The notes: generated by a model from the letters alone, not told the origin. 64,000 nt of DNA from Trichostrongylus colubriformis (GCA_963978905.1 OZ022256.1:11081501-11145500); one strand, 5' to 3'; numbered from the stretch's first letter, positions 47,401 through 59,879 are shown. Numbers and translations are program-made.

Positions 47401-50400
47401 AAAAAAAACGTGTTGGTCGACACTCATACCAATAGTCATACTATTGCTACCTAGTACTAAGATTGATTGTCGATTGGTGGCCTTTTTTTAGAGATTGGCT
47501 CACCAGCTCAAAGTCTCTTCGACAGTGCACGGGTGTCGAGGAAATTAAGTGAAAAATTTGGAATATGACCCACTGTCGAGGATTCTTCCATGGGAACCCT
47601 ACCTCCGCTCTAGCACTATGCTGAGAGATATCGGCAGCCGCTGGACCCTTTCTCACTCCCCTTCATTCCATCAGGCTACCTAATAAACAACAGCAAATTT
47701 GATGGCCGCAATAACTATGTTTATTATTTACACGACTGTTACTCACCTTCCTACTGGACGGTGCTTTCAAGCGTGTTTCATCCTCCCAAGGTCCTTCAAT
47801 AGTCATTCGCAGTAATAGGCTAAAACTAGCTGAACACAGTGCGCCCGACCGCACCGCATCCTGTACGGCCTGTAGTGCTCAAGAGCGGAGACAAGCTTAC
47901 GCCCTCTGCAGACCGGCTCGGCTCTCCCTTCAGAAGGAAAAACATCGTACAGGCTGGCAGAGGCATCGTTCGAGGAGTGACCGGGCGCACGGTACACTCA
48001 GAGAAACTGTCGAGAATTGTTAAAGCGCGAGTTGTATCCAATCGACTGTGATGAGCGACTAATATGTAGGGTAAGTGCTAGGTCTGACCGCAGTTGGATC
48101 ACACATGAGCTATTTGAACAGTTCTCATTTTATGCCAGTGGAATACTGAAGATACTACATGACACAGGCTCGGCTCGACTGAATGATGTCATCAATAAGG
48201 AAATACGAGCCGCTCGAGGTCCGGTTACATGGATATTCATACCCTGCGGTGCTTATTTCTGGATCGCCCTGATTCAATATGTAAAACTGAAAAATTAACA
48301 AAAACGTTTGCTTAAATGTTCGAATTATCAATACTACTGGTGTTTCATGCTTGGAATCCCGCCCGAATTCGCTTTCCTCGGTGCGATGTATGACTTCAAG
48401 ATTGCGAAGAGCTTATTGGACATTGCAGGGTGCAGATCAGTTTAAAACTTCCTTTGCAATTGCAACGTCTGGATCATGTCTAGAGCCATTTATTACTGAA
48501 ATTAGTGTGCATATACGAGGCAGATTGTCACAGTGAACATTCTCGAAAGACTCTGCTGGAAGGTGCTCCCATTGTCGCACCTCACCATCCATAGTCTTTA
48601 ATTCGCCTCTTCAAAACGCCGTAATATCAATTTAGCAGCCCGAAATCATGATAATAATGGGAATTGCTGCTCCTTCTGATAGCTCCTCTGTATTGCCAGT
48701 AATGACATAGAAGACTGAACGACGGTCTATAAACGAAAAAAATAGCATTTTTAGTTGTAAGAGGTTTTCAAGATGAATCTCCATTAAATGGACCTGTCTT
48801 TTGACCGTTTTATTCCTTCGCTGTCATTTTTCTCACCTTCTTTCTAAACGAAAAGAATATCCAATTAGGTTCGAACGCAGTGTGTAGGACGTCAAAGGAG
48901 GAAGTTTATTCTGCGTGTTAATACAATGCTGTATGGGATGATGCCGGTGTGTAGGTGCGTGTGTTGGGCGTGTTAATACAATGCTGTATGGGTTGATGCG
49001 AGTGTAGCGGGTGGTGCATTGATAGAAAACTGCCTGCGTATGTAATGTGAAGTGCCTCTCAGTATCAGGCGAAATTGCACTTTGTGTATTCACTCAATTG
49101 ATAAGTGCACGCAATTTATTCATGAAGTCCTTGAGGGAAAGTGGGAAACAGTAAAGGTAATGAAGTAACGATAAGCCCTGAGCTTTGGGTTTACAGACAA
49201 AGGGTACCGTACGAGATTTACTGGGTAAAGATCAATCGAGAAAAAAGAGATTTGCGGGCGAAATTCAAGCGCTTACCACTTGCTTTCCCTTATCTGCAGG
49301 AATCGAAAAAAACGGTTAAAGGCTCATTGGGAAGTGTATATGTGAGATATGTATATGATGTAAGGTATAACGCATCTGATCCCGTCTTTGTGACTGATTT
49401 CCTGAAACTACTAATTCTGGAAGTTTTCATTTTCTAGTTATGTAGTTTCAGTGAGTGCATGGGCTGGCATCGTGGATAAGAACTGTACGATGAATACCGA
49501 TGGCCGATCGATGTCCTGTTATACGTGCATGGGACGCGATATGGCGAATTGTATGCATGGACTAACATGCTGTAAAGGCTCTTGTTTCAAACTTATCGAT
49601 GAAGGTGAGGCAAATTGATCTACGACTTTGGACATTTTTAATTTTGCCTCCTATCTCCCACGTATTTAATAGGCCATCTCATTCGGGTGTGTATCATTAT
49701 GCCAGGATTTGGCGCCGCGGCATTTCGCAAGCAAAGGTATGCGGACGAGCTGAAGACGCCATGTTGTTGGATCCCGGAGCGTAAGTCAACTGCGTATCGC
49801 GCCCCTAGCGTTACCGTGTAATCGTTCTAACACCCAACTACCACGACGCGCATAGCTCGCACACACTGCGTCGCACGCCGATCGCCGTCGTGCGAAATCC
49901 GGACGTAAGGGTACACACTCATCTGATTCAAACATACACAAGGTTTTTTCGAATCAAACAAGATGTAGGATCGTTTTAGAAGTTGTGGATGGTGCTGGTG
50001 GCATAATGCAATGTTGCTGTAGTCTCAATTCATTCCCAGACTTGTGCTTCTGTTGAAGGCACACTCCAGGATTACCTTTAGTGGGTTAGAGTGCTGATTC
50101 ATGAAATTGGATATGCTGAGGAACACGATAGCAAAGTAAAATCCGAAAAAGTCCCCGAAAATAGCATAAGGCCTCCTGACATTTGGCCTTGGAAGAAGTT
50201 ATCGCGTGAAAACGAGCCTTTGAGTTAGTACCTGCTTGATGGTATCGTAAGGAACTTTGGGATATCACCTATTTCCTCAGCTTAATGTTTCCTTTATCAT
50301 TGGCATCTCCTCATCTACTAAATATATTATCGCACGAATGGTAGGCTTCAATTGCCACGTTGTTGCCTTCGTGACGTGAACACCGTCATTGCTAACAATC

Positions 50401-53346
50401 AGTCCAGGTGAGAGGGAGGGGGGGGGGGGGGGAGGCTGGGCTGCTTTGTGGAGTTGCGCTTCTTTCTATGTTTCTGCGCAATCCAGGTACTGACGTTCAT
50501 GCCTCGCTGAAGGTACAGCCTACTGGCTGTGGGTCGAACAATCCGACCACGGAGGAAGCTGGAATACCAATAATCTTGGAGTGTCCCTTCAAAAGAAGAG
50601 GTGCCCGATCTCACCTCTTCTTGACCATTCTCAGTTGATTAAACACATTTCTGACGCCGGCCTCACAGGAAGCTAGGCAACGCTCCATTTTCTGCACTTC
50701 ATCACTAGGTGTTTGATTTCATACAATCCTTTCCAGTCGTAGAATTTTTGAAGCAAGTTGGGTTATCGCTTGTGAAATCGTGACTCATTTTGCGAGTGCT
50801 TGAAAAGCCATATACACCTCTGTTAATTTAGGTAACCATGGATCAACGCTGCAGCCTTTCGCTTTGTGACATTACATATATTTGATAACTCCGCGTTGAT
50901 ATCGGTCAAAGAAATTTCTTTTCATTTTCCGAGCATTTTTCCATTCATGTTGATCACCACTGTAATAGTTTCTGCAGTAGCTAGATGTATTTCTTTCGAA
51001 TTAAACCAAAACGTTTGCCTACAGTCTTGTGGATGTCTGTGTAGGTCTTAATGAGATGATCTATTGTTTTTTTTCAAAGTTCGGCCTGATTTTCCAATCA
51101 GCACCTCTAACTCCACTTAAGCATTTCTGCCTGTCTTTCCTGGCCATATTTGCAATGATTTTTCAGAACATGATATGATTGTGAAAGGATGCACAAATGA
51201 TGACGAGGAAGACGCATCGATGAAGGTTCGTACATTGGACATGGGACTATATTGGGTGAACCAGGAAAAGGTCAAAGGTGAGCAGCATTTGATCAAGTTA
51301 ATTACATAGCGCTGCTGCGTAGTACTATTTGTGGACTGTTCGCCTCCAATACCCGCCCAGGTCAGGCAAAGCTGCCATCCCTCTGGGATAGGTAAATTGG
51401 TACTAGCCTCGTCTGGGAGGATGAAAGCACTGACTTGTACATCGGCTCTCCCCGTAAGTCATTCACTCATAAGCCAAATCGCATTCACTTGCCACCAGGG
51501 CACATCCAAGTGTAGAGAAAAATGTCTGCTTCAGTACGACCCCCTCTCTCACAACGGGGCCCTAATACGAAACCCTCTCCGCTATCAACATCAACGTAAC
51601 CCCTAGAGTATCAGTAAGGATTACCAATTGCGTAGTACATACTACTGAATATTTTATCACTGTGATTCTTCTGTTGGCTCCTCAAAATCAGTCATTTTCC
51701 TTACGTAGCCGTGTAAGCTGACGGCACGCCGCTTATCATCTAACCTAGACCGTTGCAGAAGTCTGCAATTATGACTCTACAATCCCATCTCGCCCATCAA
51801 ACACCCTGTCAAGGAATTCTCGACTCTCGGTGTACGCTGCCTGCGGCCACGGAACTAGAATGCGGGGCGCGGCCCAACGAAGATATATCACTTGGTGTGA
51901 ATAGGGTTCATTTTTGGGAGGGGCACCAGGCCATCTTTCATATATGGATAGATAAGGAGCCAACTTCTCTTTCGAAAGGGAAATCTCGATAAAGTCATGA
52001 TACCGTTATAGCCACCGAATTAATGCACTTATCTTAACAGCTGCGAATATTGAACTCTAGTCGATACGGCTCACCATACGGTTCACCCTTAAGGACTAAC
52101 ACATCCATTCGGAGACAGAACTTCGAAGAAAAAAAAAACAATTTGAATACTTTTGAATTTTGAAAAAAACAATTTGAATACACTTGCAGTGTTTTCTCCG
52201 AAAGTACCGACACAAATTTACATCGTCTATTGCACTTTCTCGCTTTCATTCCCATTATACAAACATCCTCCCATAACCGGGACTTTCACGACAGAATTTC
52301 CTGCCCACTGACTCTGAAAATCATGTTATTTGTATTACGAGTGATGTCAAGTAATCCGCTGGGGAAGTATTTTTTGATACCTGAGTGGCGCAGTAGAACC
52401 GAATGCGGTGTCGCGCCGTGCGATACTCGGCGTGTTACACCGTGTGCTGCGTGAAAAGGGAATATTTGTTTACAAATGCTTGCACTATTATATACAAACA
52501 TCAAACAGTATTTTTAGGTCAATCCTTCTTCTGTAAAGGATCCGACTTTTGTAACGAGACTCCAATGCTTTCGATGTTTTCCTCTTTGATCACTGTGCTT
52601 CTGTTGCGACTTATGTGATTTTACCAATTGCTAGGCTAAATTTCCGAAACAGAGAATGCATGGTGTGCGATCAACAGTTCCTATACAATAGGCCCGATTC
52701 TCATCCCTTTCTTCTGTTTCATATTGAGCTTCATGCGTTATAATTCAAAAACGATGTTTCCTAGAACGATATAAGGCGTCAGATCTGTTAAAACTGCCAT
52801 AAGCTACAATTTTTACTTATTTTGTTCAGTCCACCTTACTACTTAATGCTTCATATAATCGTTATTGATGTACACAAAGCTTTAACTGAAAAACTGTGTA
52901 GGTTTCGATTATGTTTCTCATGTAGATAAGAATCGCTTAGAGCTACCCATTTATTTATACCTCATAACTTATATTATATAATATATGTCTCGTCACTTTT
53001 ATGTTTGTTGTGTTTTTGTTCTTAACCGGTTCTTGGTACTGCTGTGGCTCAGTCCTGATTTGATAAAATTGAAAAGTCATATAAGTGTTTACAAAATAGC
53101 ATCGGGATATACAGTATCCAGGACTTCATTGAATCTGATATGCCAACGATTTGGGTTAAAAAATTGTGAGTGTATCTTTTTTTTACCAAATACGGTACTA
53201 AATGCTCCAAAAATCTATGGCATAGTGGCTGGATCGTGCGTTTCTCGGCCGAAGTTGGGCTTTCACTCTACAATTAAGTAACTGTCTTTTCAGAATGTGC
53301 GAAGCTGTTTCAGCAAATGCTACATAGGAACGGTACGACATTATAG
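44488..53346 (+). CDS. Secreted cysteine-rich protein, 118 residues, four exons
   Basis: Exons 44,488-44,527, 49,452-49,604, 51,167-51,277 and 53,294-53,346 each end at or start from consensus sites (G|GTGAGC, TTTCAG|, G|GTGAGG, TTTCAG|, G|GTGAGC, TTTTCAG|), all in phase 1, giving one open frame with a TAG stop. Residues 1-19 (MERYITVLAVICIVSAWAG) form a signal peptide. The mature part has nine Cys (25, 36, 39, 47, 53, 54, 58, 73, 103) with SCYTCMG, CCKGSC and VKGC motifs, then an acidic Asp/Glu patch. The C-x2-C..CC-x3-C..GC pattern resembles small nematode secreted proteins of the ET-module or Ly6 type; this assignment is tentative. Introns are 4.9, 1.6 and 2.0 kb; the first two hold MITEs. 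Probably an extracellular binding or excretory-secretory protein; function unknown. Confidence 0.75.
44969..45057. repeat. Harbinger-like MITE half-copy in intron 1
   Basis: TAA precedes GCCGCGTTCATACTTTGCGG, followed by GGCGTGGCTGC; the right terminus is missing. Confidence 0.5.
45653..46155. mobile_element. TA-flanked MITE with CAGTAGCGCTCAAAAGTCTTC ends, 503 bp
   Basis: Close copy of 10,109-10,615 with TA on both sides, inside intron 1 of the secreted-protein gene. Confidence 0.85.
48913..49022 (+). repeat. Tandem duplication, unit about 55 bp
   Basis: GCGTGTTAATACAATGCTGT starts both units (48,913 and 48,968), followed by ATGGG(A/T)TGATGC. Confidence 0.85.
49685..49920. mobile_element. 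Mutator-like MITE, 236 bp, in intron 2
   Basis: Ends GGGTGTGTATCATTATGCCAGG and complement (GGACGTAAGGGTACACACT), with flanking ATCTCATTC and ATCTGATTC, a 9-bp duplication with one change. Interior shares GCGAGCTGAAG-like and CGAACAC-type blocks and the TTGTGCGAA end with 22,772-23,011. Confidence 0.65.
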
Positions 53347-53349
53347 GCG

Positions 53350-55500
53350 GTACACCGGCTCACCACCACACATACAGTAAGATTATGCGTAGAATTGATC
53401 GTAATGTTGCTGTGATAACACAATCCATGTTCCACCGCACGCCATACGGCTGTTTCTGTGTCCTCTACATATTTACATAGTATAGTTCCTTCTGAACTGC
53501 TGCTCACCACGAACGCTGTAGAGCCCTTCGAGTTGTTCGGATATTGAGACTGCGCGCGATCGAAGCGCTCACTTACGTAAAGGGTAGGTAGACGTGCAGT
53601 GCCTCAAGCGGAATCTAATGCGACACGTTAGCCTCCTTAGCAATCGTGCGCATATAGCGAATGGCTGGCTACCGGAACTCCTATGTTCTGGGGACGCAGA
53701 AAAGCATAGGAACTACAATATTAGGGTGTGCGAAAAGCTTTAGGAAAATTGCGCTCCTCAACTTTGAAAGCATGTTGCACGCGAATCCGCCAAAGCAGAA
53801 CTATGGAACGAATTGTTGAAAATGGAGACTGTTAAAAGAATGTTGCCATGGCTCATTGATTTTCTACTTCGCTGCTAGTAAGTTATTGTCGACAGGACTA
53901 TGTGCGACGACACGAGTTCCGCGCCTTCAGCTTCACCATGACACATATACATGCTCCGACACTCAGGCCCAGGATGAGTTATGGTCATCGATAGGCAGAA
54001 GTGCGTCCTCTCTTAACCTGCACTAGGCGGTTCGATCTCTCCTCTGGAGGAGAGATTTGCCTTCACGAAACTCCTCAGAGCGTAATCTACGTTTTCCAAC
54101 ACCGTTCGTTCTAGCCTCTGCGCTGAGGAATCCTTCTCAAAAGCTGAGAAAAATGGAGAAGACGACTTTTACGCCCGTTCCACGTTGACCTCGGTCAGGT
54201 CTCAGACCTTGAAAATAAAAACAACGGTGCGATTCATTTTTGTTGATCTGCTTCCATGACAGCGTTACGGTTGTGCAAATAAAATGTTCATATCACTAAG
54301 GGAGTATCTGGTTCTGTAACAATTGAAATGCTTACGAAACGTCGTTGACTGCAGCCGTCACGAAACATCAGAAAGGACGTTACTTTCACTTTTCTGAGGT
54401 TTTAATATCAGCACCAAGACATAACATGGTCTGCTGCTTGGTCCGAGTGGATATAGGATATAGGATGATCAATAGACAGATCCCACAATAAAGGTAAAGT
54501 TCACGGTGATCTCAGTCTCGCTCTTCACTTAGCCTCTAGGGGGTGCTGAAGATAACAAAAGTGAGGAAAGTCAAGGAAAACTTCCAAGAACACTGGAACT
54601 GAGGGGTTCTTCGACTTTGACGAATTTGCAGCCTAGGGGCAGATACGTGGGCAAATTTTTAGGTGATAGTACCAGCCCGATAAGGTTGCTGTTACTATCT
54701 AAATTTCCCCTAGCCTATCGTATCGCAGTCGATTTCTTGCCTCTCATACACGTATGCAGGGTACAGGGAGTGGAGGATTCCTCGGCAGGGTACCGCATTT
54801 GACGGGTGGGATGGGAGGGATCGTTATTGCAGAGGTAAGCAATGATCGGCGTAGGGAATAAGCAGGACCTGCCGTCGGCTGACCCTGTTATTTAAGAAAA
54901 TATGATTGAATTCGAGTGGTCAACACAAAAATTACAGAGATAAATTACTTAGTATATTATGTAGTTGACAATAGTTATTATCCTGTGGAGGTTATGTTGA
55001 TTTTGGAGGGGGGGGGGGGGTCATGCGTAGGTCTCCATTGAGAAGGGGGGAAGGGGGTCATACTGAATATTTTCGTCGACAGTTCAGTGCCCTGCATGTA
55101 AGAGCCACCGCTTCCTCGCTGGCTAAAACGCAGATGAGTGTAGGCCATTCTAAAGAGGTAGCGGCTATCTCATTCATAGGATCGTTACGCATTTGGCACT
55201 CACCATCGCGCTGCGATGATAGCACACGCTCTACCATTGTGGAAGGGCATCTCTACTGGCGGATAAAACCAAGACTCACATATTATCGTGAACCGTCTTG
55301 GCCGTACCCATCCATATTGAAGTCATTGATGTGTGCAAGAACGTCTTGGCCGTACCCATCTAGGAGGAGAAAAATGGATCACTGACTCACATGCATGAGC
55401 TGCTGTTTCATCTGATAGTCACGCGAGAACATCTTTAAACCTATTCTTCCTTCTACGTGTCTACGTGTTGTTCGGTGCGAAGATAGAAGGCGTAGCGTGT
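53350..55500. other. Intergenic stretch without recognised genes
   Basis: It holds G-runs near 55,006 and a short direct repeat (CGTCTTGGCCGTACCCATC twice, about 55,289-55,365). No exon with two splice sites was found. Confidence 0.35.
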
Positions 55501-55513
55501 ACCCCGAGCGAAA

Positions 55514-55711
55514 ATGGCGAAAATCGTTTTGTTAATTTTACTGTACTGCTACCAGAAGAAGCTCAGAGAACATGGGGCTGCTCCTGAAGAGGTTTCAGTG
55601 CGCTCTCTCAGAGGCTTTCACGCTTGTGTTGGAAAAAATTTTCTCGATATTTCCTCGACTCAAATATCTCAACATCTCAGCAACACACTTAGGAGTATGA
55701 AAGCGCGTTAG
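55514..55711 (+). CDS. Possible small protein, unrecognised
   Basis: A 65-codon frame from ATG to TAG begins with a hydrophobic stretch (MAKIVLLILLYCY) followed by a polar, helix-like body. It could be a signal peptide or membrane anchor. There is no intron and no recognised family, so chance or a relic is possible. Confidence 0.25.
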   Translation: MAKIVLLILLYCYQKKLREHGAAPEEVSVRSLRGFHACVGKNFLDISSTQISQHLSNTLRSMKAR

Positions 55712-55719
55712 AAAGAGCA

Positions 55720-56758
55720 ATGCCTATATTTCAGGAAAACCCATTTATTTGGGAAACATTCGGCACGGGAGAGTTACAGCTGTTGAATGTCAAAAAATTC
55801 GCATGCGATTTCCATTTTCATCGACTATTCTCTACTTCTGAAAATTCGGAATAACTTGAAAATCTAAAGAAATTTAAAGTTATGATGAGAAAACTCGAAC
55901 CGTTGTCGGGTGATCAAAGCAGGACATTGGGGCAGCGTCGGCACAGACTTATGCAAGCAGATCTAATGGGTTTTTTGATTTCATTATTGTTGTTCTCTAC
56001 TTCTTCTTTTTCTTAAGTGTCGTTCTTGCTTTCTTATTCGTATTGTATTCTGTTTGTTAGTTCTTTTTTTGGTGATCGAAGCAGGACATCGAAGCAGTCG
56101 GAGATCTGTGCAAGCAGGTATTGAAATTCTATTAACATGCTCCCATTGGGAGAACTCTTTCCTATCTCTATAGCGTGAGTTTTATCTTGCTTTTCTTCCT
56201 CGGAGAAAGAACTATTAATGTGTTTGGAGGATTTTATTGACCAGGAAAACCAACACAAATACATGGCAACAATGTACTCAGCAATGTTATACAATCCACC
56301 GATGGTAACTGAAACTGTTAGTGGTTGTGGGGAGTTGGGATCGTATCAAACGGCCGTTTTCCTAGACACCTAAGAGTGCCCTAGGTGCCGCCGTGGTCGA
56401 CGGGCAAACAAATTTGCTAATTTGCTAATACGCCGTCGATATCGGCGTCAGTACGCAAAGTATACACGCAGCGCTAGGGCGAAGAAATTACATTAGTTCA
56501 GACCTATTATAATGATAATCGCCTCATTTCAGACATAGGACATGGTGATCACTTTGGATCCAAACTAGATGCTATGCCTCTAGTTCGCACGCATGACGTC
56601 TTACGCCACACGCCGCGATGCGAAACACTGACCTAAGGGCGTAGACTCTGAAAATGAGTGCCCCTTATAGTAAAATGGCTGTGTTCGCGATTTTGTTCAA
56701 AGAGGAAATTAGTTGGAAAGAAAGCAGTTTGAAGCCGTGCCAAATGGTATCCGGTTGA
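55720..56758. other. Intergenic stretch with MITE ends
   Basis: A damaged Harbinger-like terminus (GGCGTCAGTACGCAAAGTATACACGC, split motif) lies near 56,447 and a decayed 22,772-type terminus (GATGCGAAACACTGACCTAAGGGCG) near 56,615. Confidence 0.4.
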
Positions 56759-57787
56759 CTATTTCCTCCACTGTTTTGCAAAAAAATCTTCGTAAGATCG
56801 AGTCGGGTTTCTGACATTTACGGCTGACTGGAGTCGTTTCTGACGATGTGTGGTTGAGGTTCGAATGGAATACTCTATTGCAACTGACATGAGTAAGGTG
56901 TATAGTGGCATTCCCTGGAAGTAGGGAGATTATCAGTGAAATGATTCTATGGTCATTTGAATAAAATTTGTAATAACGCCTCAACGGCAGCAGGGTAATG
57001 ATTACAAAACTTGTATTATGAGGAACCTCTCACTTTCTGTAACGTAAGGCTCATACACTAAGAGACTTGGGTGTGCATACACCTGCGGGTTGCATATAGA
57101 GTCAAGCACCGCTTGAATAATCCTCAAGGGGAGGAGGACCGCATTTCAACACACGCACCACATGTAACACAATGTAGTAAGTGAAACCGTTCCCGGGTGG
57201 CCACGTGCGAAATGGGTAAACAAGGTCGCACGATTTTCATGCTGGGACTTTTTCTCGCCACCCTCAGAATAAGTAGGCATTTGAAAATAGTTTGATCTTT
57301 TCACGATTACCACGGACGTACCGCAAAGGATTCCACGCGTTTTTTTTGAATAGTGCTTTGTACACGTGCACGTAGTGCTATATGGTACCCTTTATTGCAG
57401 TGACGCGTTCTTCGTTCTCGATTAATTGCCTCTTCCTCAAAGAACTTGAGTGAATGATGGTTCTCTAGCCACTTCCCTAGTTCCCCAACTTCGCATTTTC
57501 TGATTTTCAAGAAAAAAAAAGACAGGGAAAGTTAGGACGAACAGTGAAAAATGCAATGAATATGAAAGTCGAGGTGCTTAGTAATTTGATGGTGAAGACA
57601 TAAGGAAAGGAAATAGCCAAAGACCCAAGAACAGGTCTCTCTTACCACCGCTGGTTATCGACGCGGACGAGCTTCCCGTCAAGAGGCAGGTGGTCGGATC
57701 TTTTTCCATTTGCATGTTGCAATGTGGACAAAAAGGAGTGTTTGAAAATATGACAGCATCTTTTTTGGAGTGAGCTTCAAGCGTAAA
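56759..57787 (-). CDS. Unrecognised protein with a Cys-pair motif, three exons, 5' end uncertain
   Basis: Minus-strand exons 57,787-57,646 (after CTTCCGCAG; ends GGT G|GTAAGAG, phase 1), 57,476-57,322 (ends TTT GCG|GTACGTC, phase 0) and 56,914-56,759 (after CTACTTCCAG; ends TAG) join in one frame of 150 residues. The first has FCPHCNMQMEKDPTTC, a zinc-ribbon-like motif; the second is strongly charged (EEEAINRERRTRHC); the third starts with a hydrophobic stretch (MPLYTLLMSVAIEYS) and ends SYEDFFAKQWRK. A better-looking acceptor at 57,500 (AAAATCAG) would break the phase, so the weaker AACTAG acceptor at 57,477 was preferred. The first ATG in exon 57,787 falls inside the Cys motif, so an upstream exon or start may be missing. 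The first exon lies in one arm of an inverted duplication. Confidence 0.45.
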
Positions 57788-58660
57788 CTGCGGAAGCGCC
57801 ACAATGCCTTCAATCCTGCCGCATTTCCTTAACCTCTCTCATTGTAGCCAACCAGAAGTCACGCCGTCTGGGGGCGGGGCCTGTTATCCAAAGATGCCAG
57901 CTGTTAACCGCTACGCCGTCACTACAGCTCGGGGTCGCGTTTTTCGACGGGATTTTGCCACAAACAAGCTTCTTAGGCCCATAGCTTCCATGTGGGTGAC
58001 TTCTTCCAGAGATTTTCCGATAACCACTATAGCCCTAGTGCTGCCTTTAACACAAAACGGACCATACCGCGAAGATGGCTTCTGATTTTCGCGGTGGCCA
58101 CTGGGTACCGCCGTTTCGAAGATAGCATTAGGGGTAATGTGGTTATTGAGAAATCACCAAAAGAAGTCACTTACATGGAAACCATAGATCTAACAAGGCT
58201 ATCTGTGGCGAAATCACGATGAAAAAGCGTGCGTCTGAGCTGAAGAAATGACACAACGGATAGCAGTTGACGCCTTGGATGACAGACCCCGCCGCCACGC
58301 GACGTGATTCCTGGTTGGCTACGATGAGAGCGGCCAAGGAATTGCGGCAGGATCGGAGGAATTGCGGCGCGCTTTTGCAGTTTTGGGTTGGAGCTCATTT
58401 TAGAAAATAGATGCTCTCGTGCTTCCAAACATTCCCTTGCGTTAACTGACAACATGCCAGTGGAAATCTTCGACTACCCGTCTCTTTACGAGAAAGTTGT
58501 CCATTCGAGAATTAACAGTGGAAAGGGGGTTCTATTTATTGGATTTTTGGCAATTCCCATCCGTTTTTTTCACTGTCCTTTTACTAGACACCTCGACTTT
58601 CATGTTCACAACTTCTTTTACTTTCCGTTCGAATTTCCCCTAATGCTGCCTTTGAGGTCA
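57500..58660. repeat. Large inverted duplication with about 540-bp arms
   Basis: Left arm about 57,500-58,045 and right arm about 58,122-58,660 are reverse-complement relatives throughout. Landmarks: AATCCTGCCGCATTTCCTTA with AAGGAATTGCGGCAGGAT, GTAGCCAACCAGAAGTCACG with its partner, GATTTTGCCACA with TGTGGCGAAATC, and outside these CACCTCGACTTTCAT with its partner. The first exon of the minus-strand gene lies in the left arm; the corresponding plus-strand copy in the right arm (from 58,380) hits a stop after ten codons. Confidence 0.75.
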
Positions 58661-58669
58661 TAGGTGTCT

Positions 58670-59570
58670 CATTCATTAGTCTGATAATCTAGACGGTCGA
58701 ACTGAGGGTGTCAATACAGGGTTGCGAACATGATGAGACACATATGTGTCTCTATCTGTGCTTGAAGCAGTGGTTCGTTCAGAGTTCGTCCATCTGCCAC
58801 CGGCGTTTTATCCTCACTGAGCAACCTTCACTGCGAAGAAACGTTAGATTGCCACACATCATCAATTGAAAGCAATCAGGTTGCAAATCATAGATCGTTA
58901 TAGATAGAGTGCATGTGGCAGTCATCCTGCCTTGATACTCGCCGAAACAGTCATGCTATTCGGGATCAGTCCGACGACTGCGTCACAGTTTATAGAAGCA
59001 GTGTATTCAACAGCCCTCGAGTACATTTACAAGTCTCGTGGATGATAGGCTACGAGCTAGCAAACTGGAAGATTCTTCGAAATGCAAAGTTTGCAGTGGG
59101 TCAATATGTTTATCTGGAGTAAACATTAGGCTTTCCAGAAGAGGTGAACAAGTGACGAGTGGGAAGCGCACTCCAGATACCTCATGAGGTCCTACGTTAT
59201 GCAGTGTTCCCGTGCACGGAAGCTCCTTGCTACATGCGGAAAACACATCCGTGACGGGTATCTGTCAGGGATTTTCTTCACTCATTCACTTAACTCTGCT
59301 GCTCTCATTTTCATTTGATTCTTCAACCTATCGCACATTCAAAAAGTTAGAATACGGGATAGCAACAGGCGGATAGGAGCCTTACAAAATCGTGCTTATC
59401 GACTGTCGAGTCAATGAACTTCACATCGCTCCAAAGGAGCAAGATAGCAGTACGAGAATCAGTGTAGAATTATGACCATCTCCCGGTGATCCGAAGTACT
59501 ATGAAAATCAAACAACACAGAATAAGGCGAGTGGTCCCTCGAATGCGCCACATTTCCTACTTCTAATGAA
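58670..59570. other. Intergenic stretch without recognised features
   Basis: No supported exon, transposon end or RNA gene was seen. Confidence 0.35.
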
Positions 59571-59577
59571 ATGTGTC

Positions 59578-59806
59578 GAGGCATTTGAAGGTGCTATCGC
59601 AATGGGGGGGGGGGCATACCACCATGGACATTATTTTTACCTAAGCCTTGGTAGAGAAGGAAATCTTTTCTTCCCTGCACCAAGGCTTAGGTAAGTGTAC
59701 AACTGAAGTGCAGATTGACCCCTCAAGATCCCTTCAAGATGCTGAGACACAACTTTTTATAAAATGCCCCTTCCCTCATTGCGGTAGCATCTTTGAATGA
59801 GTTTCC
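59578..59806. repeat. Foldback repeat with GTGCTATCGCAATGGGGG end
   Basis: GTGCTATCGCAATGGGGGGG at the left is mirrored by CCCTCATTGCGGTAGCATC at the right, with a strong inner pair ACCTAAGCCTTGGT and ACCAAGGCTTAGGT around a 30-base loop. A fragment of the family is at 41,133-41,215. Confidence 0.65.
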
Positions 59807-59879
59807 CTTCATACAGTGACGGAGCCACCATGTTTGGCGTTCTTACATTCCAACCTCAGTATGGTACCAAGGAATGACC

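Noticed and set aside
47803..48298. Overlapping open frames on both strands, including a 93-codon plus frame
   Set aside because: Composition is coding-like, but the frames shift and no splice sites fit. They lie in intron 1 of the secreted-protein gene.
49141..49437. 98-codon frame just before exon 2 of the secreted-protein gene
   Set aside because: It ends at the exon 2 acceptor region in another frame and has no family resemblance. Intronic open frame.
55023..55385. 120-codon plus-strand frame
   Set aside because: It includes a short direct repeat and no recognisable domain or splice signal.
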